46,496 nt of DNA from a virus: the IMG/VR virus record IMGVR_UViG_3300031952_000031, positions 1 to 46,496 of that record. One strand, 5' to 3'. Below the pieces are notes generated by a model. It was not told the origin of the DNA and did not search any database. It was given only the letters and a program-made list of their open reading frames with translations. Shown here in pieces: positions 32,038 to 39,244 of the stretch. Made by a program: the position numbers and the translations under genes. Position 1 is the first letter of the stretch, and the number at the start of each line of letters is the position of its first letter.

Positions 32038-33206
32038 TCGATTCCGGCCGTAACATCTTCATCACTGGCTCAGCCGGCACGGGAAAATCCTATATCCTAA
32101 ACCAGTTGCGCGAAGATTTTGATATGGATGTGACAGCTTCTACCGGCATGGCGGCCATCAATGTATCCGGAACTACAATACACAGTTTTTCCGGAATAGG
32201 TATCGGTGAACGGTCTGCAGATGAAGTTTATTGGCGCATACGTTCCGAAACACGCGATAGGATACGCAATTGCAAACTACTTGCCATTGATGAGATCTCA
32301 ATGCTCAGCGCGGAGATTCTTGATTTAATAGATGCAGTGTTTAAGCTTATTCGGGGCAATAAAAATCCTTTCGGCGGAATTCAACTTATCGTTATTGGAG
32401 ACTTCTTACAACTTCCGCCGGTAGCAAAAGATGAGCAGCTGCCAGCTAACTTCGCCTTTGAGAGTAACGTTTGGACAGAAGCCAATTTTGAGACTGTACT
32501 CTTAGAAAAGGTATACCGACAGACCGATAAAGAATTCTTGGCAGCCTTAGGTAATATCCGGATAGGCAAGGCAATGGATATCCAAGGCTATAAAACTGAT
32601 GAGCATGCGATCCGGTTATTTGCGCTTAATCGTTTGGCTGATGCGTATAACTTCGATAAGCTTCGTGCGATAAATAAACCCACTCGGTATTTTGAAGCGA
32701 TTGACTCCGGAGAAGGCAAGGCGATATCGCTGATTTATAAAAATTGCCTGGCGCCGAAGGACCTTTATTTGAAAATTGGCGCGAGGGTAATGCTTCTTAT
32801 TAATAAAGAAATAGATTTAGGATTAATCAACGGTTCCACGGGGGAGGTGATAAATATAACGGAAGGAGGTGTAGAAGTAAAGTTTGACAACGGTGTAACT
32901 TTGTCTTTCGGCCCGGAGATCTGTGCGCGTATTATCGTGGATAAGATAGAAGTCGCGCGAAGGATACAGATACCTCTGCGTTTGGCCTGGGCGATCAGTA
33001 TCCACAAATCGCAAGGAATGACACTCGACAAAATGCACGTCGACTGTGAAGGGATATTTGAATGCGGACAGGCGTATGTCGCGTTATCCAGGGTAAGAAG
33101 CAAAGAGGGGTTATCAGTAGTGAATCTTCGGCCGGAATTAATCATGGCGAATGAAAAGGCGGTAAAATTTTATCAACAACTTACTCAAGAGGCCTTGAAG
33201 GCCTAA
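32013..33206 (+). CDS. PIF1/RecD-like SF1B helicase
   Basis: A 397-residue protein. Walker A is GSAGTGKS (19-26), followed by TASTGMAAINVSGTTIHSF (motif Ia), LLAIDEISML (motif II) and GDFLQLPPV (motif III). The C-terminal part has AISIHKSQGMTLDK and AYVALSRVRS, the UvrD_C_2/PIF1 endings. It is a 5' to 3' single-strand helicase acting in replication or recombination. It is shorter than cellular PIF1, as phage Dda-like helicases are. Confidence 0.9.
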   Translation: MYNHIKSLIDSGRNIFITGSAGTGKSYILNQLREDFDMDVTASTGMAAINVSGTTIHSFSGIGIGERSADEVYWRIRSETRDRIRNCKLLAIDEISMLSAEILDLIDAVFKLIRGNKNPFGGIQLIVIGDFLQLPPVAKDEQLPANFAFESNVWTEANFETVLLEKVYRQTDKEFLAALGNIRIGKAMDIQGYKTDEHAIRLFALNRLADAYNFDKLRAINKPTRYFEAIDSGEGKAISLIYKNCLAPKDLYLKIGARVMLLINKEIDLGLINGSTGEVINITEGGVEVKFDNGVTLSFGPEICARIIVDKIEVARRIQIPLRLAWAISIHKSQGMTLDKMHVDCEGIFECGQAYVALSRVRSKEGLSVVNLRPELIMANEKAVKFYQQLTQEALKA

Positions 33207-33218
33207 GGAGAGGAAAAC

Positions 33219-34835
33219 ATGGATATGAAATTAATTAAATTAGTAAATATTAAGTCTTCGCCGTTTAACTCGAGGAAAACATTCGATGCGGCGAAGATGA
33301 AGGAGTTAACTGCATCGGTGGAAGAGAAAGGAATCCTTAACCCGGTCCTGGCGAGACCATTGAACAGTAAGCCGGGATATTTTGAACTCGTCTGCGGTGA
33401 GCGGCGCATGCGCGCAGCTGTCGCAGCTGGCCTAGAAGAGATTCCCGCGGTGATCCGGACGTTAACGGATCAGCAGGTCCTCGAGTGCATGGTCATCGAA
33501 AACCTGCAGCGCGAAGATATCCATCCATTGGAGGAAGCTGAAGGATATGAGCAGCTCTTAAAGAAGCATGGATACAAAGACGCCAAGGATATCGCCGCTA
33601 AGGTTGGCAAGAGCTCAACATATATTTACGGCCGGTTGAAGTTGTGCGAGCTGATACCGGAGAACCGTAAGTTTTTTTATGACGGGAAATTCTCTCCGTC
33701 AGTAGCGCTCCTGGTAGCCAGGGTGCCGGCGCACCTGCAGAAGGAAGCGGGCAGCAAGGTGGCGCGCGGAGAATACGGCCGGGGTAATCCTATGCAACTG
33801 AGGGAGGCGCAGGAATATATCCACAAACACTTTATGCTGCAGCTTAAGGAGGCGCAGTTCGACACCAAAGAGAAAGGCCTCGCCGGCAAGGTGTCGTGCG
33901 CGGAATGCCTCAAGCGTACTGGTAATCAGAAGGAACTCTTTGCGGACGTAAGCGGTGCCGATACGTGCACGGACCCGGCATGCTTCGAGGCGAAGAGGAA
34001 CGCATTCACGCAGCGCACGATCGCGGACCTGACGAAGAAGGGCAGGCAGGTCATTTCGCAGGAAGAGGCCAAGAAGTTATTTAAGTACGAGAATGATGAG
34101 TCGCCGGAAAATAAATACACCAACGTGGAGGAGAAGAATTACTACGGGCGCAAGTACGTTTCGTTCAAGGATATCCTTAAGGCATCGAAGGACGTCAGGA
34201 CGGTCTTTGCGATCCAGCCGTACACCGGGAAGGTCATCGAGATGATCAACAACATCGACATCCCTAATGCCCTGAAGAAGGCCGGGATCAAAGTGAGCGC
34301 CGACAGTTCGAGCGGCCGCAGTTCTAAGGACCTGGCGAAGGCCAAGACTATGAATCGAGTGCGCGAGGCTAAGCGTGGGTTCTGGGTCAACAAAGTCTCT
34401 ACCGCCAAGGATCGCCGTTGCATGAACGTGGTGATCCTGGACATCCTGCTGGAAGATCTGGGGGTGGGGGAAGCCAATGATATCTTGAAGCTAAAGAAGA
34501 GCGACCGCTGGACCAGGACCTGGGATATCCCCAAGCTCTATGAATTAGGCGATGAGGCTGTTCAGAAGTTTATCGTCAAGGTTATTTCCAAGAAATCCGA
34601 ATATCTTATGGATGATGACCTTGAATTTTTATCAACCAAGCTTGGGTTTAATGTAGCCAAGGATTATGTGATCACGGAAAGCTATCTGCAGGCCTGCACT
34701 AAGGACCAGCTGGTGAAATTGGCCGGGGAGATAAAGATTAATATCGATACGGTTGAAGATAAAAAGGGTGCCTTGGTAGCATTTATTCTGAAGTCTGCGC
34801 CCAAGGGTAAGGTGCCGAAGGAGTTGGTGAAATGA
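33219..34835 (+). CDS. Large ParB-like protein with zinc-finger insert
   Basis: A 538-residue protein. Residues 5-105 are a ParB/Srx N-terminal domain with the CTP-binding CERRxR-type motif as GERRMRA (about 60) and ENLQREDIHPLEEA. A KorB-like HTH follows (IAAKVGKSSTYIYGRLKLCEL). Cysteines in CAECLKRTG and CTDPACF suggest a zinc finger at about 228-255. The rest, about 280 residues, is unassigned. No ParA is present. ParB-like phage proteins regulate transcription, load on DNA as CTP clamps or act against host functions. The gene is GC-richer by eye (about 33300-34500) than its neighbours, suggesting separate ancestry. Confidence 0.85.
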   Translation: MDMKLIKLVNIKSSPFNSRKTFDAAKMKELTASVEEKGILNPVLARPLNSKPGYFELVCGERRMRAAVAAGLEEIPAVIRTLTDQQVLECMVIENLQREDIHPLEEAEGYEQLLKKHGYKDAKDIAAKVGKSSTYIYGRLKLCELIPENRKFFYDGKFSPSVALLVARVPAHLQKEAGSKVARGEYGRGNPMQLREAQEYIHKHFMLQLKEAQFDTKEKGLAGKVSCAECLKRTGNQKELFADVSGADTCTDPACFEAKRNAFTQRTIADLTKKGRQVISQEEAKKLFKYENDESPENKYTNVEEKNYYGRKYVSFKDILKASKDVRTVFAIQPYTGKVIEMINNIDIPNALKKAGIKVSADSSSGRSSKDLAKAKTMNRVREAKRGFWVNKVSTAKDRRCMNVVILDILLEDLGVGEANDILKLKKSDRWTRTWDIPKLYELGDEAVQKFIVKVISKKSEYLMDDDLEFLSTKLGFNVAKDYVITESYLQACTKDQLVKLAGEIKINIDTVEDKKGALVAFILKSAPKGKVPKELVK

Positions 34836-35020
34836 AAAAACTCACCATTATCTACAAAAACAAGAAAGGCGCCCTTTATCTTCTTCGCGAAAATACGCCG
34901 ATCAGCCTTAATGAATGGACCCGGGTAATTGATTTTGCGGAGTGGTTATTTGATTTATCGCGCAAAGAGAATGTCGGATTTGCCGAGCTTATGCTTTGTG
35001 TTAATGAACAGTTAATATAA
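34832..35020 (+). CDS. Small protein of unknown function
   Basis: A 62-residue protein coupled to the ParB-like gene by ATGA. It is mixed alpha/beta (KKLTIIYKNKKGALYLLREN, VIDFAEWLFDLSRKENVGF). Its stop codon begins the second structured RNA element. Not recognised. Confidence 0.55.
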   Translation: MKKLTIIYKNKKGALYLLRENTPISLNEWTRVIDFAEWLFDLSRKENVGFAELMLCVNEQLI

Positions 35021-35079
35021 TCCCAGCGCTTGCCGGCTGGAACAGATACTAATAATCCAAGGCCAGCCGGCAGCCTGGC
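35018..35079 (+). ncRNA. Structured RNA element, copy B (single long hairpin)
   Basis: It begins at the stop codon of the preceding gene with TAATCCCAGCGCTTGCCG and ends CGGCAGCCTGGC, 11 nt before GGAGGTGA. Relative to copy A (27376-27493) the 5' block differs only at a bulged base and the 3' 12-mer is identical. Pairing is CCAG (35023-26) with CTGG (35075-78), GC (35028-29) with GC (35073-74), and TGCCGGCTGG (35031-40) with CCAGCCGGCA (35063-72). The sixth pair of the long helix is G-C here and A-T in copy A, a compensatory change. The interior is a simple 22-nt loop. Confidence 0.62.
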
Positions 35080-35101
35080 AAATTTAGAGAGGAGGTGAAT
35101 C

Positions 35102-35524
35102 ATGGCAAGATTAAAACTTACGGAGGCGCAGGAAGAGCAGATTCGGGCAATGGCTAAGGAGGGCAAGAGGAATAAGGAGATAATTGATTTCTTCAAGGCG
35201 ACATATCACATTGCATTGAATAGCTCGCGGGTATGTTATGTTTGTTATGGCAGAGAAGGCAAGGGTAAAAAACAGGGGGGGGTAGCAAGCCGCGCGATAG
35301 CCCGGACAGAACAAAAGAGGCTCACGAAAAAAACATCACAGGATAGTGAAGATGTTAACATCCAGGAACTCGTTACGCTTCTTACGCAGATTGATGCTGG
35401 TTACAAGAAACTCTTGGAACATTTCCGCGGCACTCTTAAGCAGTTGCGCAGCGAACTTATTAAATCCAGGGGCCAAGTGCAGGAGATGTTAAAAGGAGCT
35501 GGTATTGAAGTAGAGGAAAATTAA
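35102..35524 (+). CDS. HTH-like protein with coiled-coil C-terminus
   Basis: A 140-residue protein with GAGGAGGTGA ahead of the ATG. The N-terminus (LTEAQEEQIRAMAKEGKRNKEIIDFFK) reads as a homeodomain-like or resolvase-type HTH, and a basic linker follows (GREGKGKKQGG). The C-terminal 60 residues form a coiled coil (LLEHFRGTLKQLRSELIKSRGQVQEML). It is probably a small DNA-binding regulator. RNA copy B lies in its leader, so its translation may be controlled there. Confidence 0.6.
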   Translation: MARLKLTEAQEEQIRAMAKEGKRNKEIIDFFKATYHIALNSSRVCYVCYGREGKGKKQGGVASRAIARTEQKRLTKKTSQDSEDVNIQELVTLLTQIDAGYKKLLEHFRGTLKQLRSELIKSRGQVQEMLKGAGIEVEEN

Positions 35525-35630
35525 AATAGCCGAATGTACCTGACAAACGCGAAGTGTGGGAAAAGACCTTCAAAGGTGACGAAGCCTGAAACTCAAACTG
35601 CAGCTCGGTGATAAAACCAGGAGTAAAGCA
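35525..35630 (+). other. Short intergenic region without a clear gene
   Basis: The 106-bp gap contains a possible 25-codon ORF (35534-35611) without a good ribosome binding site and no stable hairpin I can defend. AGGAG at about 35620 serves the next gene. Confidence 0.4.
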
Positions 35631-35795
35631 ATGCGCAAAAATAAACATAGGCTAAAAGACCAGGGAGTATTCCCACCTGGGACATGTAAGATATGCGGAT
35701 GCACGGAGGAGACTCCATGTATTACTGATGGGATTCCGTGTGCCTGGACGGATAAAAAGCGCAATCTGTGCACCGCATGCAGAGGGGATAAATGA
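35631..35795 (+). CDS. Small cysteine-rich zinc-finger-like protein
   Basis: A 54-residue basic protein with seven cysteines: GTCKICGC, ETPC, GIPCAW and LCTAC. The CxxCxC...C...C...CxxC pattern is a compact zinc-binding fold found in many small phage proteins. It begins after AGGAG and its TGA overlaps the next ATG. It probably binds nucleic acid or protein; function unknown. Confidence 0.65.
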   Translation: MRKNKHRLKDQGVFPPGTCKICGCTEETPCITDGIPCAWTDKKRNLCTACRGDK

Positions 35796-35899
35796 AAATC
35801 TATTGGTCAAAATTATTCGTCTGGTTAAGTATGTTTGCTTTCGGGATATTATTCTGGTGGTGGGTGATAAGCGGCATAGTGCGATGGTGGAGCAAGTAA
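35792..35899 (+). CDS. Small tryptophan-rich membrane peptide
   Basis: A 35-residue peptide, mostly one transmembrane helix (LFVWLSMFAFGILFWWWVIS), coupled to the zinc-finger gene by ATGA. Function unknown; membrane insertion is likely. Confidence 0.5.
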   Translation: MKIYWSKLFVWLSMFAFGILFWWWVISGIVRWWSK

Positions 35900-35935
35900 A
35901 ACCGCAACTAAAGTAACATTATAAAAAGGATAAAC

Positions 35936-36199
35936 ATGCCACCCTTAAAACCGCGTTACTGTATCATCCGAGCACTAGGCTGTGAGATTAAATTTCAGCC
36001 TATCCGCTTCTGGCATCGCGTGTGCAATAATCCGGCATGCAAGAAAGAAAATATGCGGCGCTGCTCGAGAAGATGGAGGAAGAAAGAGTTAACCATTACC
36101 ATTCGCAATAATATCACTCCGGAGGCGGTAAAGTTGGCGATGGCGGGGAAAAAAAGTAATGGTGTTATTGTACTAAGAGAGGAGATGGAGGAGAGATGA
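35936..36199 (+). CDS. Small cysteine-containing protein sharing a tape-measure tail motif
   Basis: An 87-residue protein with AAAAGGA ahead of the ATG. The N-terminal half is basic with five cysteines (RYCIIRALGCE, RVCNNPACKKE, RRCSRRW), possibly zinc-binding. The C-terminal segment (36086-36172) begins ELTITIRNNITPEAV and ends GVIV; it matches the tape-measure segment at 8785-8865, which begins ELTIHNLITPEAI and ends GVIV, at 16 of 27 aligned positions. Either one gene seeded the other or both use the same protein-binding module. Function unknown. Confidence 0.6.
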   Translation: MPPLKPRYCIIRALGCEIKFQPIRFWHRVCNNPACKKENMRRCSRRWRKKELTITIRNNITPEAVKLAMAGKKSNGVIVLREEMEER

Positions 36200-36327
36200 T
36201 GAAAAAGTTATTCTGTCAAATGATAGATTCAAAATTTTATTTTCTTTGGCTGGATGACTTAACTAAAGAGGAAGGGATAAATCTGTTAGAGTTAGAAATG
36301 TGCGTTTGGGAACAGGAGGAGGGGTAA
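36196..36327 (+). CDS. Small acidic protein of unknown function
   Basis: A 43-residue ORF coupled by ATGATG to the previous gene, with GGAGGAGAG upstream. It starts MMKKLFCQMIDSKFYF and ends acidic (CVWEQEEG). Not recognised. Confidence 0.45.
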   Translation: MMKKLFCQMIDSKFYFLWLDDLTKEEGINLLELEMCVWEQEEG

Positions 36328-36338
36328 AGGGGGTATAT

Positions 36339-36557
36339 ATGGACATGACAAATGTTGAATTGTTCACTATTCAGCGCAAGCGCTTGAATTTAACCATTGA
36401 AGAGCTGGCACAACGAGCAAAGGTGGCTTTGTGGAAGTTAAATTATTTCAGCTGCGGTATGCTTAAAGAAAGTTATTTTTCACCCACGCAAAAATCACAA
36501 ATCGCGGCAATTCTAAAAATACCGGTTGAGTTATTATTTGAGGAGGTGAAAAAATGA
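36339..36557 (+). CDS. XRE-family helix-turn-helix protein
   Basis: A 72-residue protein; the ATG at 36339 follows AAAGGGGG, a better start than the frame opening at 36300. The XRE fold reads LFTIQRKRLNLTIEELAQRAKV, then a turn and a recognition-like helix, and ends IAAILKIPVELLFEE, the usual fifth helix. It is a second repressor-type regulator near the end of the early operon, perhaps controlling the switch to late genes. It overlaps the next gene by ATGA. Confidence 0.65.
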   Translation: MDMTNVELFTIQRKRLNLTIEELAQRAKVALWKLNYFSCGMLKESYFSPTQKSQIAAILKIPVELLFEEVKK

Positions 36558-36940
36558 GCAAAAAAGAGATGCAACTTATCATCCCAGATAGCTTTGGACA
36601 GTTTGTTGATGAGCTTGCACAAATCAAAGAAGCGTTTACCAGAATTTCATGTGCTTTTAATTTGGCACATTGGAGAGGATTAAAAATCATAGCAGAGCGC
36701 GGAAAGAATGATAAATGGCTTTGGTATATAACAAACGGAAAAAGTACGAGTGCTATTTCGGTAAAAGATTATCGTACGAGAGCCGCTTGCCTTAAATCTT
36801 TATATCGCGTTACTTCTCTTTTTAGACTTCCGGTTGAATTAGGAGAAACACAAAGAGAAGAATCGCGTTCCGTGCGCAGGTATGAAGATTACAAATCTAT
36901 ATTAAGAAAGGTCAGAAAAAAGAAGGCAAGCGTCAAATAA
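36554..36940 (+). CDS. Protein of unknown function, possible late regulator
   Basis: A 128-residue protein with GGAGGTGAAAA before the ATG. It has an N-terminal helical part (FVDELAQIKEAFTRISCAF), a strand pair (DKWLWYITNGKSTSAISV), and a basic C-terminus (RVRKKKASVK is close to its end as KVRKKKASVK). It is the last sizeable gene before the late operon. An anti-terminator or late activator would be expected here, but no motif proves it. Confidence 0.5.
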   Translation: MSKKEMQLIIPDSFGQFVDELAQIKEAFTRISCAFNLAHWRGLKIIAERGKNDKWLWYITNGKSTSAISVKDYRTRAACLKSLYRVTSLFRLPVELGETQREESRSVRRYEDYKSILRKVRKKKASVK

Positions 36941-37048
36941 CCCCTCACGCCTGCGAATTTTCCCAGGGGATTTTGCAATTTAGGGAGTTATCTATTGGCG
37001 AGAGTATATATTAAGATTAAGGGTTTTATCAAAATGTGAGGTGGTGAT
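36941..37048 (+). other. Intergenic region with weak hairpin
   Basis: The 108-bp gap starts with CCCCT ... AGGGGATTTT (36942-36975), a weak terminator-like hairpin with a long loop. The remainder is AT-rich (AGAGTATATATTAAGATTAAGG is near 36998-37020) and could hold a promoter. No gene is seen besides the small ORF that follows. Confidence 0.4.
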
Positions 37049-37216
37049 ATGCCAGAGCAATGCCCTTATTGCGGGGTTAGACCAAAGATAAGAAAGACCT
37101 GCGGGCATCCAGAGTGCCAGTATAAGTATAAGATTGAGCAAGGCAGAAAATATTGGGATAAATTTTATAGGAAGACAGACCAGATAAGGAATTCAAGAGT
37201 TACTATCTTTCGTTAA
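37049..37216 (+). CDS. Small zinc-ribbon protein
   Basis: A 55-residue basic protein starting MPEQCPYCGVRPK, with a second pair in TCGHPECQYKYK: two zinc knuckles in 25 residues, then a basic helix. GAGGTGGTGAT precedes the ATG. It resembles the CxxC...CxxxxC modules of small phage nucleic-acid-binding proteins. It is the last gene before the late terminator and terminase. Confidence 0.65.
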   Translation: MPEQCPYCGVRPKIRKTCGHPECQYKYKIEQGRKYWDKFYRKTDQIRNSRVTIFR

Positions 37217-37222
37217 TTTTAT

Positions 37223-37251
37223 TTGATTTTATCGGATTTTCCAATTAAGCT
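37223..37251 (+). promoter_or_regulatory. Candidate repressor-controlled late promoter with operator
   Basis: TCGGATTTTCCAA (37232-37244) matches the O3 operator at 12 of 13 positions (reading its reverse complement). A TTGATT (37223-37228) stands 3 nt before it, exactly the -35 to operator distance seen at O2. The place for the -10 (TTAAGC or TAAGCT) is poor, so the promoter may be weak or need an activator. The terminator at 37291 lies between this site and the terminase genes. Confidence 0.55.
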
Positions 37252-37290
37252 TTAAGCAAATAGGGTCGCTCCCTGTTTAATAGATTTATA

Positions 37291-37327
37291 GCCCGTTCTG
37301 TGCTAGCACACAGGGCGGGTTTTTTTA
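37291..37327 (+). terminator. Rho-independent terminator before the late genes
   Basis: CCCGTTCTGTG (37292-37302) pairs with CACAGGGCGGG (37309-37319), 11 pairs with two G-T wobbles, around CTAGCA, followed by seven T. It is the clearest intrinsic terminator in the window and would stop early transcription 17 nt before the terminase small subunit. Late expression would then need antitermination, as with lambda Q. Confidence 0.88.
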
Positions 37328-37343
37328 TTTTGTCAGAACGCCT

Positions 37344-37823
37344 ATGTATAAAAAGCGGTTAAAGATAAAACCAGTCATCGCGTTCCTTCGCGCAGGTGAA
37401 AGTATCTTTGACGCTTGCGTTAAAGCAAAAATATCTTATCGAACATTCAAAAGGTGGCAAGATAATAATTCTCGTTTATACCACTTAGTAGAAATCGCCA
37501 AAGATGATTCCGAAAATAAACGCGTTAAAAAAGTAGAAGCCTCACTTTATAAACGTGCCCTCGGTTATAAATATCGCGAAGTCCACATTGAACGCGATAT
37601 TAAAAATCCCAAAATTAAAATTCAAAAGATAGTTATTAAAGAACTTACACCTGACCCTACTGCCTGCATGTTTTATCTTATGAACCGCGCCCCGGAACGT
37701 TGGGCCGATAAGCGCGCATTAGTCAACAACACCAATATCATCAGAAACATTGTTAACCCATTAAGCATCCTTAAGGACGAGGAGTTGGATGGTATCATTA
37801 CTGGAGTTACCCAGAAAAGATAA
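37344..37823 (+). CDS. Terminase small subunit
   Basis: A 159-residue protein. The N-terminal HTH (AFLRAGESIFDACVKAKISYRTFKRWQ) is the DNA-recognition domain, and the middle and end (ASLYKRALGYKYRE, DPTACMFYLMNRAPERWADKR) match phage small terminases that end with a NR-x-P-E-x-W motif. It recognises the packaging site and hands DNA to the large subunit. It overlaps the large terminase by 35 nt. No strong Shine-Dalgarno is seen at its ATG. Confidence 0.85.
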   Translation: MYKKRLKIKPVIAFLRAGESIFDACVKAKISYRTFKRWQDNNSRLYHLVEIAKDDSENKRVKKVEASLYKRALGYKYREVHIERDIKNPKIKIQKIVIKELTPDPTACMFYLMNRAPERWADKRALVNNTNIIRNIVNPLSILKDEELDGIITGVTQKR

Positions 37824-39231
37824 AGAAATATTAGTAAGCGCCTATGCCGAGAAAGCGCGCCGGCACTTCGTTGATTTCTGCCGGTATAACGATAAGAATT
37901 ATCAGAATCCTCCGCACATCCAGCATCTTATAGATAAACTTGAGGCGGTTGAGCGCGGAGATATTAAGCGTTTAATGATTTATGAGCCGCCAAGACATGG
38001 TAAGTCTGAAACCATTTCGAAGAAATTTCCCGCCTGGTATATTGGTAAACATCCGGACAATAACATCATTATGGCTTCATACGCTTTCACCTTAGTCAGG
38101 TCCTTCTCTAAGGATGTAAGAGACCTGATTGAGAGCCGTAGGTATAAGACAATTTTTAATATTTCAACGGCTGAAGATTCCCGGCAGATCAAAGACTGGG
38201 ATATTGCTGGCCATCTTGGTGGCCTGCTTGCCCAGGGCGTAGGCGGTTCTACTACAGGATATGGCGCGCATTTATTTATCATAGATGATCCTTTTAAGAA
38301 TAAAGAAGAAGCCGAATCGCAGCTAATAAGAGATAAAGTCTGGGATTGGTACAGAAGTGTTGTCTTGACCAGGTTGGAGCCTAATGCCGCGATTATCCTG
38401 GTTATGACCAGGTGGCATCAGGATGATTTAGCCGGACGCATCTTAAAAGAAGATTCTGATTGGGAAGTTATAAATTTTCCGGCCCTGGCAGAAACCGACG
38501 ATATCCTTGGGAGAAAAAGGGGCGAGGCTTTGTGGCCGGAAAGATATCCGGAAGATGTGCTTCTAAAGACAAAACAAAAAGTCGGGTCCCGGGTATGGTT
38601 TGCGCTTTACCAGGGAATGCCGCAGGATCCGGAAAGTCAGAAATTTAAAAGAGAATGGTTTAAGTTTTACGATAATCTTCCCATAGAGATCTCCAGGCGC
38701 GGAGGTGGCATGGATACGGCAACCAGCACCAAAACGGCCAATGATAATACTTCTTTGGTTGATGTGTGTTTGGATGAATCGGGGTTCCTATATGTCGATG
38801 ATTGCTTTTTGGAAAAATTAACCGTTAGTGGATTTGCTAAACATACCGTTAATCAGCAGATCATCAAGAAATATAGCAAAATTAAACTTGAACAGAATAA
38901 TGCCGGGGAGGCGTTTCGGCAGCGCATTGTTGAGGTCGCCCAGGAAGAGTCTATTAAAAGAGGCCAAATCATTGCTGTGCCGGTTGAATGCGAGCAGACA
39001 TCTACAGATAAAATGGTTCGTGCTATGGAATTCCAGGCATTGGTTGAAAACGGCACTTTAAGATTTAAGCGCGGCCATAAGAAGATTGCGGAACTTATAG
39101 AACATCTTATTAATTTTGACGGTAATGGCGGAGATATCGATGATGACGTGGATGCCCTGGGATTTGCGATTAAGGCGGTTCTTAAGCATGATGAAGCCGA
39201 GGTTTATGTTTCGACCCACAGCGTTTATTAA
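37789..39231 (+). CDS. terL: Terminase large subunit
   Basis: A 480-residue packaging motor. The ATPase has a Walker A variant EPPRHGKSE (66-73) and Walker B HLFIIDDP (161-168). The nuclease domain has GMDTATS (D309) and a C-terminal DIDDDVDALGFA metal-binding cluster (about 450-460). The order and the PPRHGKS box fit the Terminase_6 group. It cuts and translocates DNA into the prohead. GGAG lies 4 nt before the ATG. Confidence 0.93.
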   Translation: MVSLLELPRKDKEILVSAYAEKARRHFVDFCRYNDKNYQNPPHIQHLIDKLEAVERGDIKRLMIYEPPRHGKSETISKKFPAWYIGKHPDNNIIMASYAFTLVRSFSKDVRDLIESRRYKTIFNISTAEDSRQIKDWDIAGHLGGLLAQGVGGSTTGYGAHLFIIDDPFKNKEEAESQLIRDKVWDWYRSVVLTRLEPNAAIILVMTRWHQDDLAGRILKEDSDWEVINFPALAETDDILGRKRGEALWPERYPEDVLLKTKQKVGSRVWFALYQGMPQDPESQKFKREWFKFYDNLPIEISRRGGGMDTATSTKTANDNTSLVDVCLDESGFLYVDDCFLEKLTVSGFAKHTVNQQIIKKYSKIKLEQNNAGEAFRQRIVEVAQEESIKRGQIIAVPVECEQTSTDKMVRAMEFQALVENGTLRFKRGHKKIAELIEHLINFDGNGGDIDDDVDALGFAIKAVLKHDEAEVYVSTHSVY

Positions 39232-39244
39232 ATAAGGAGTAGGC

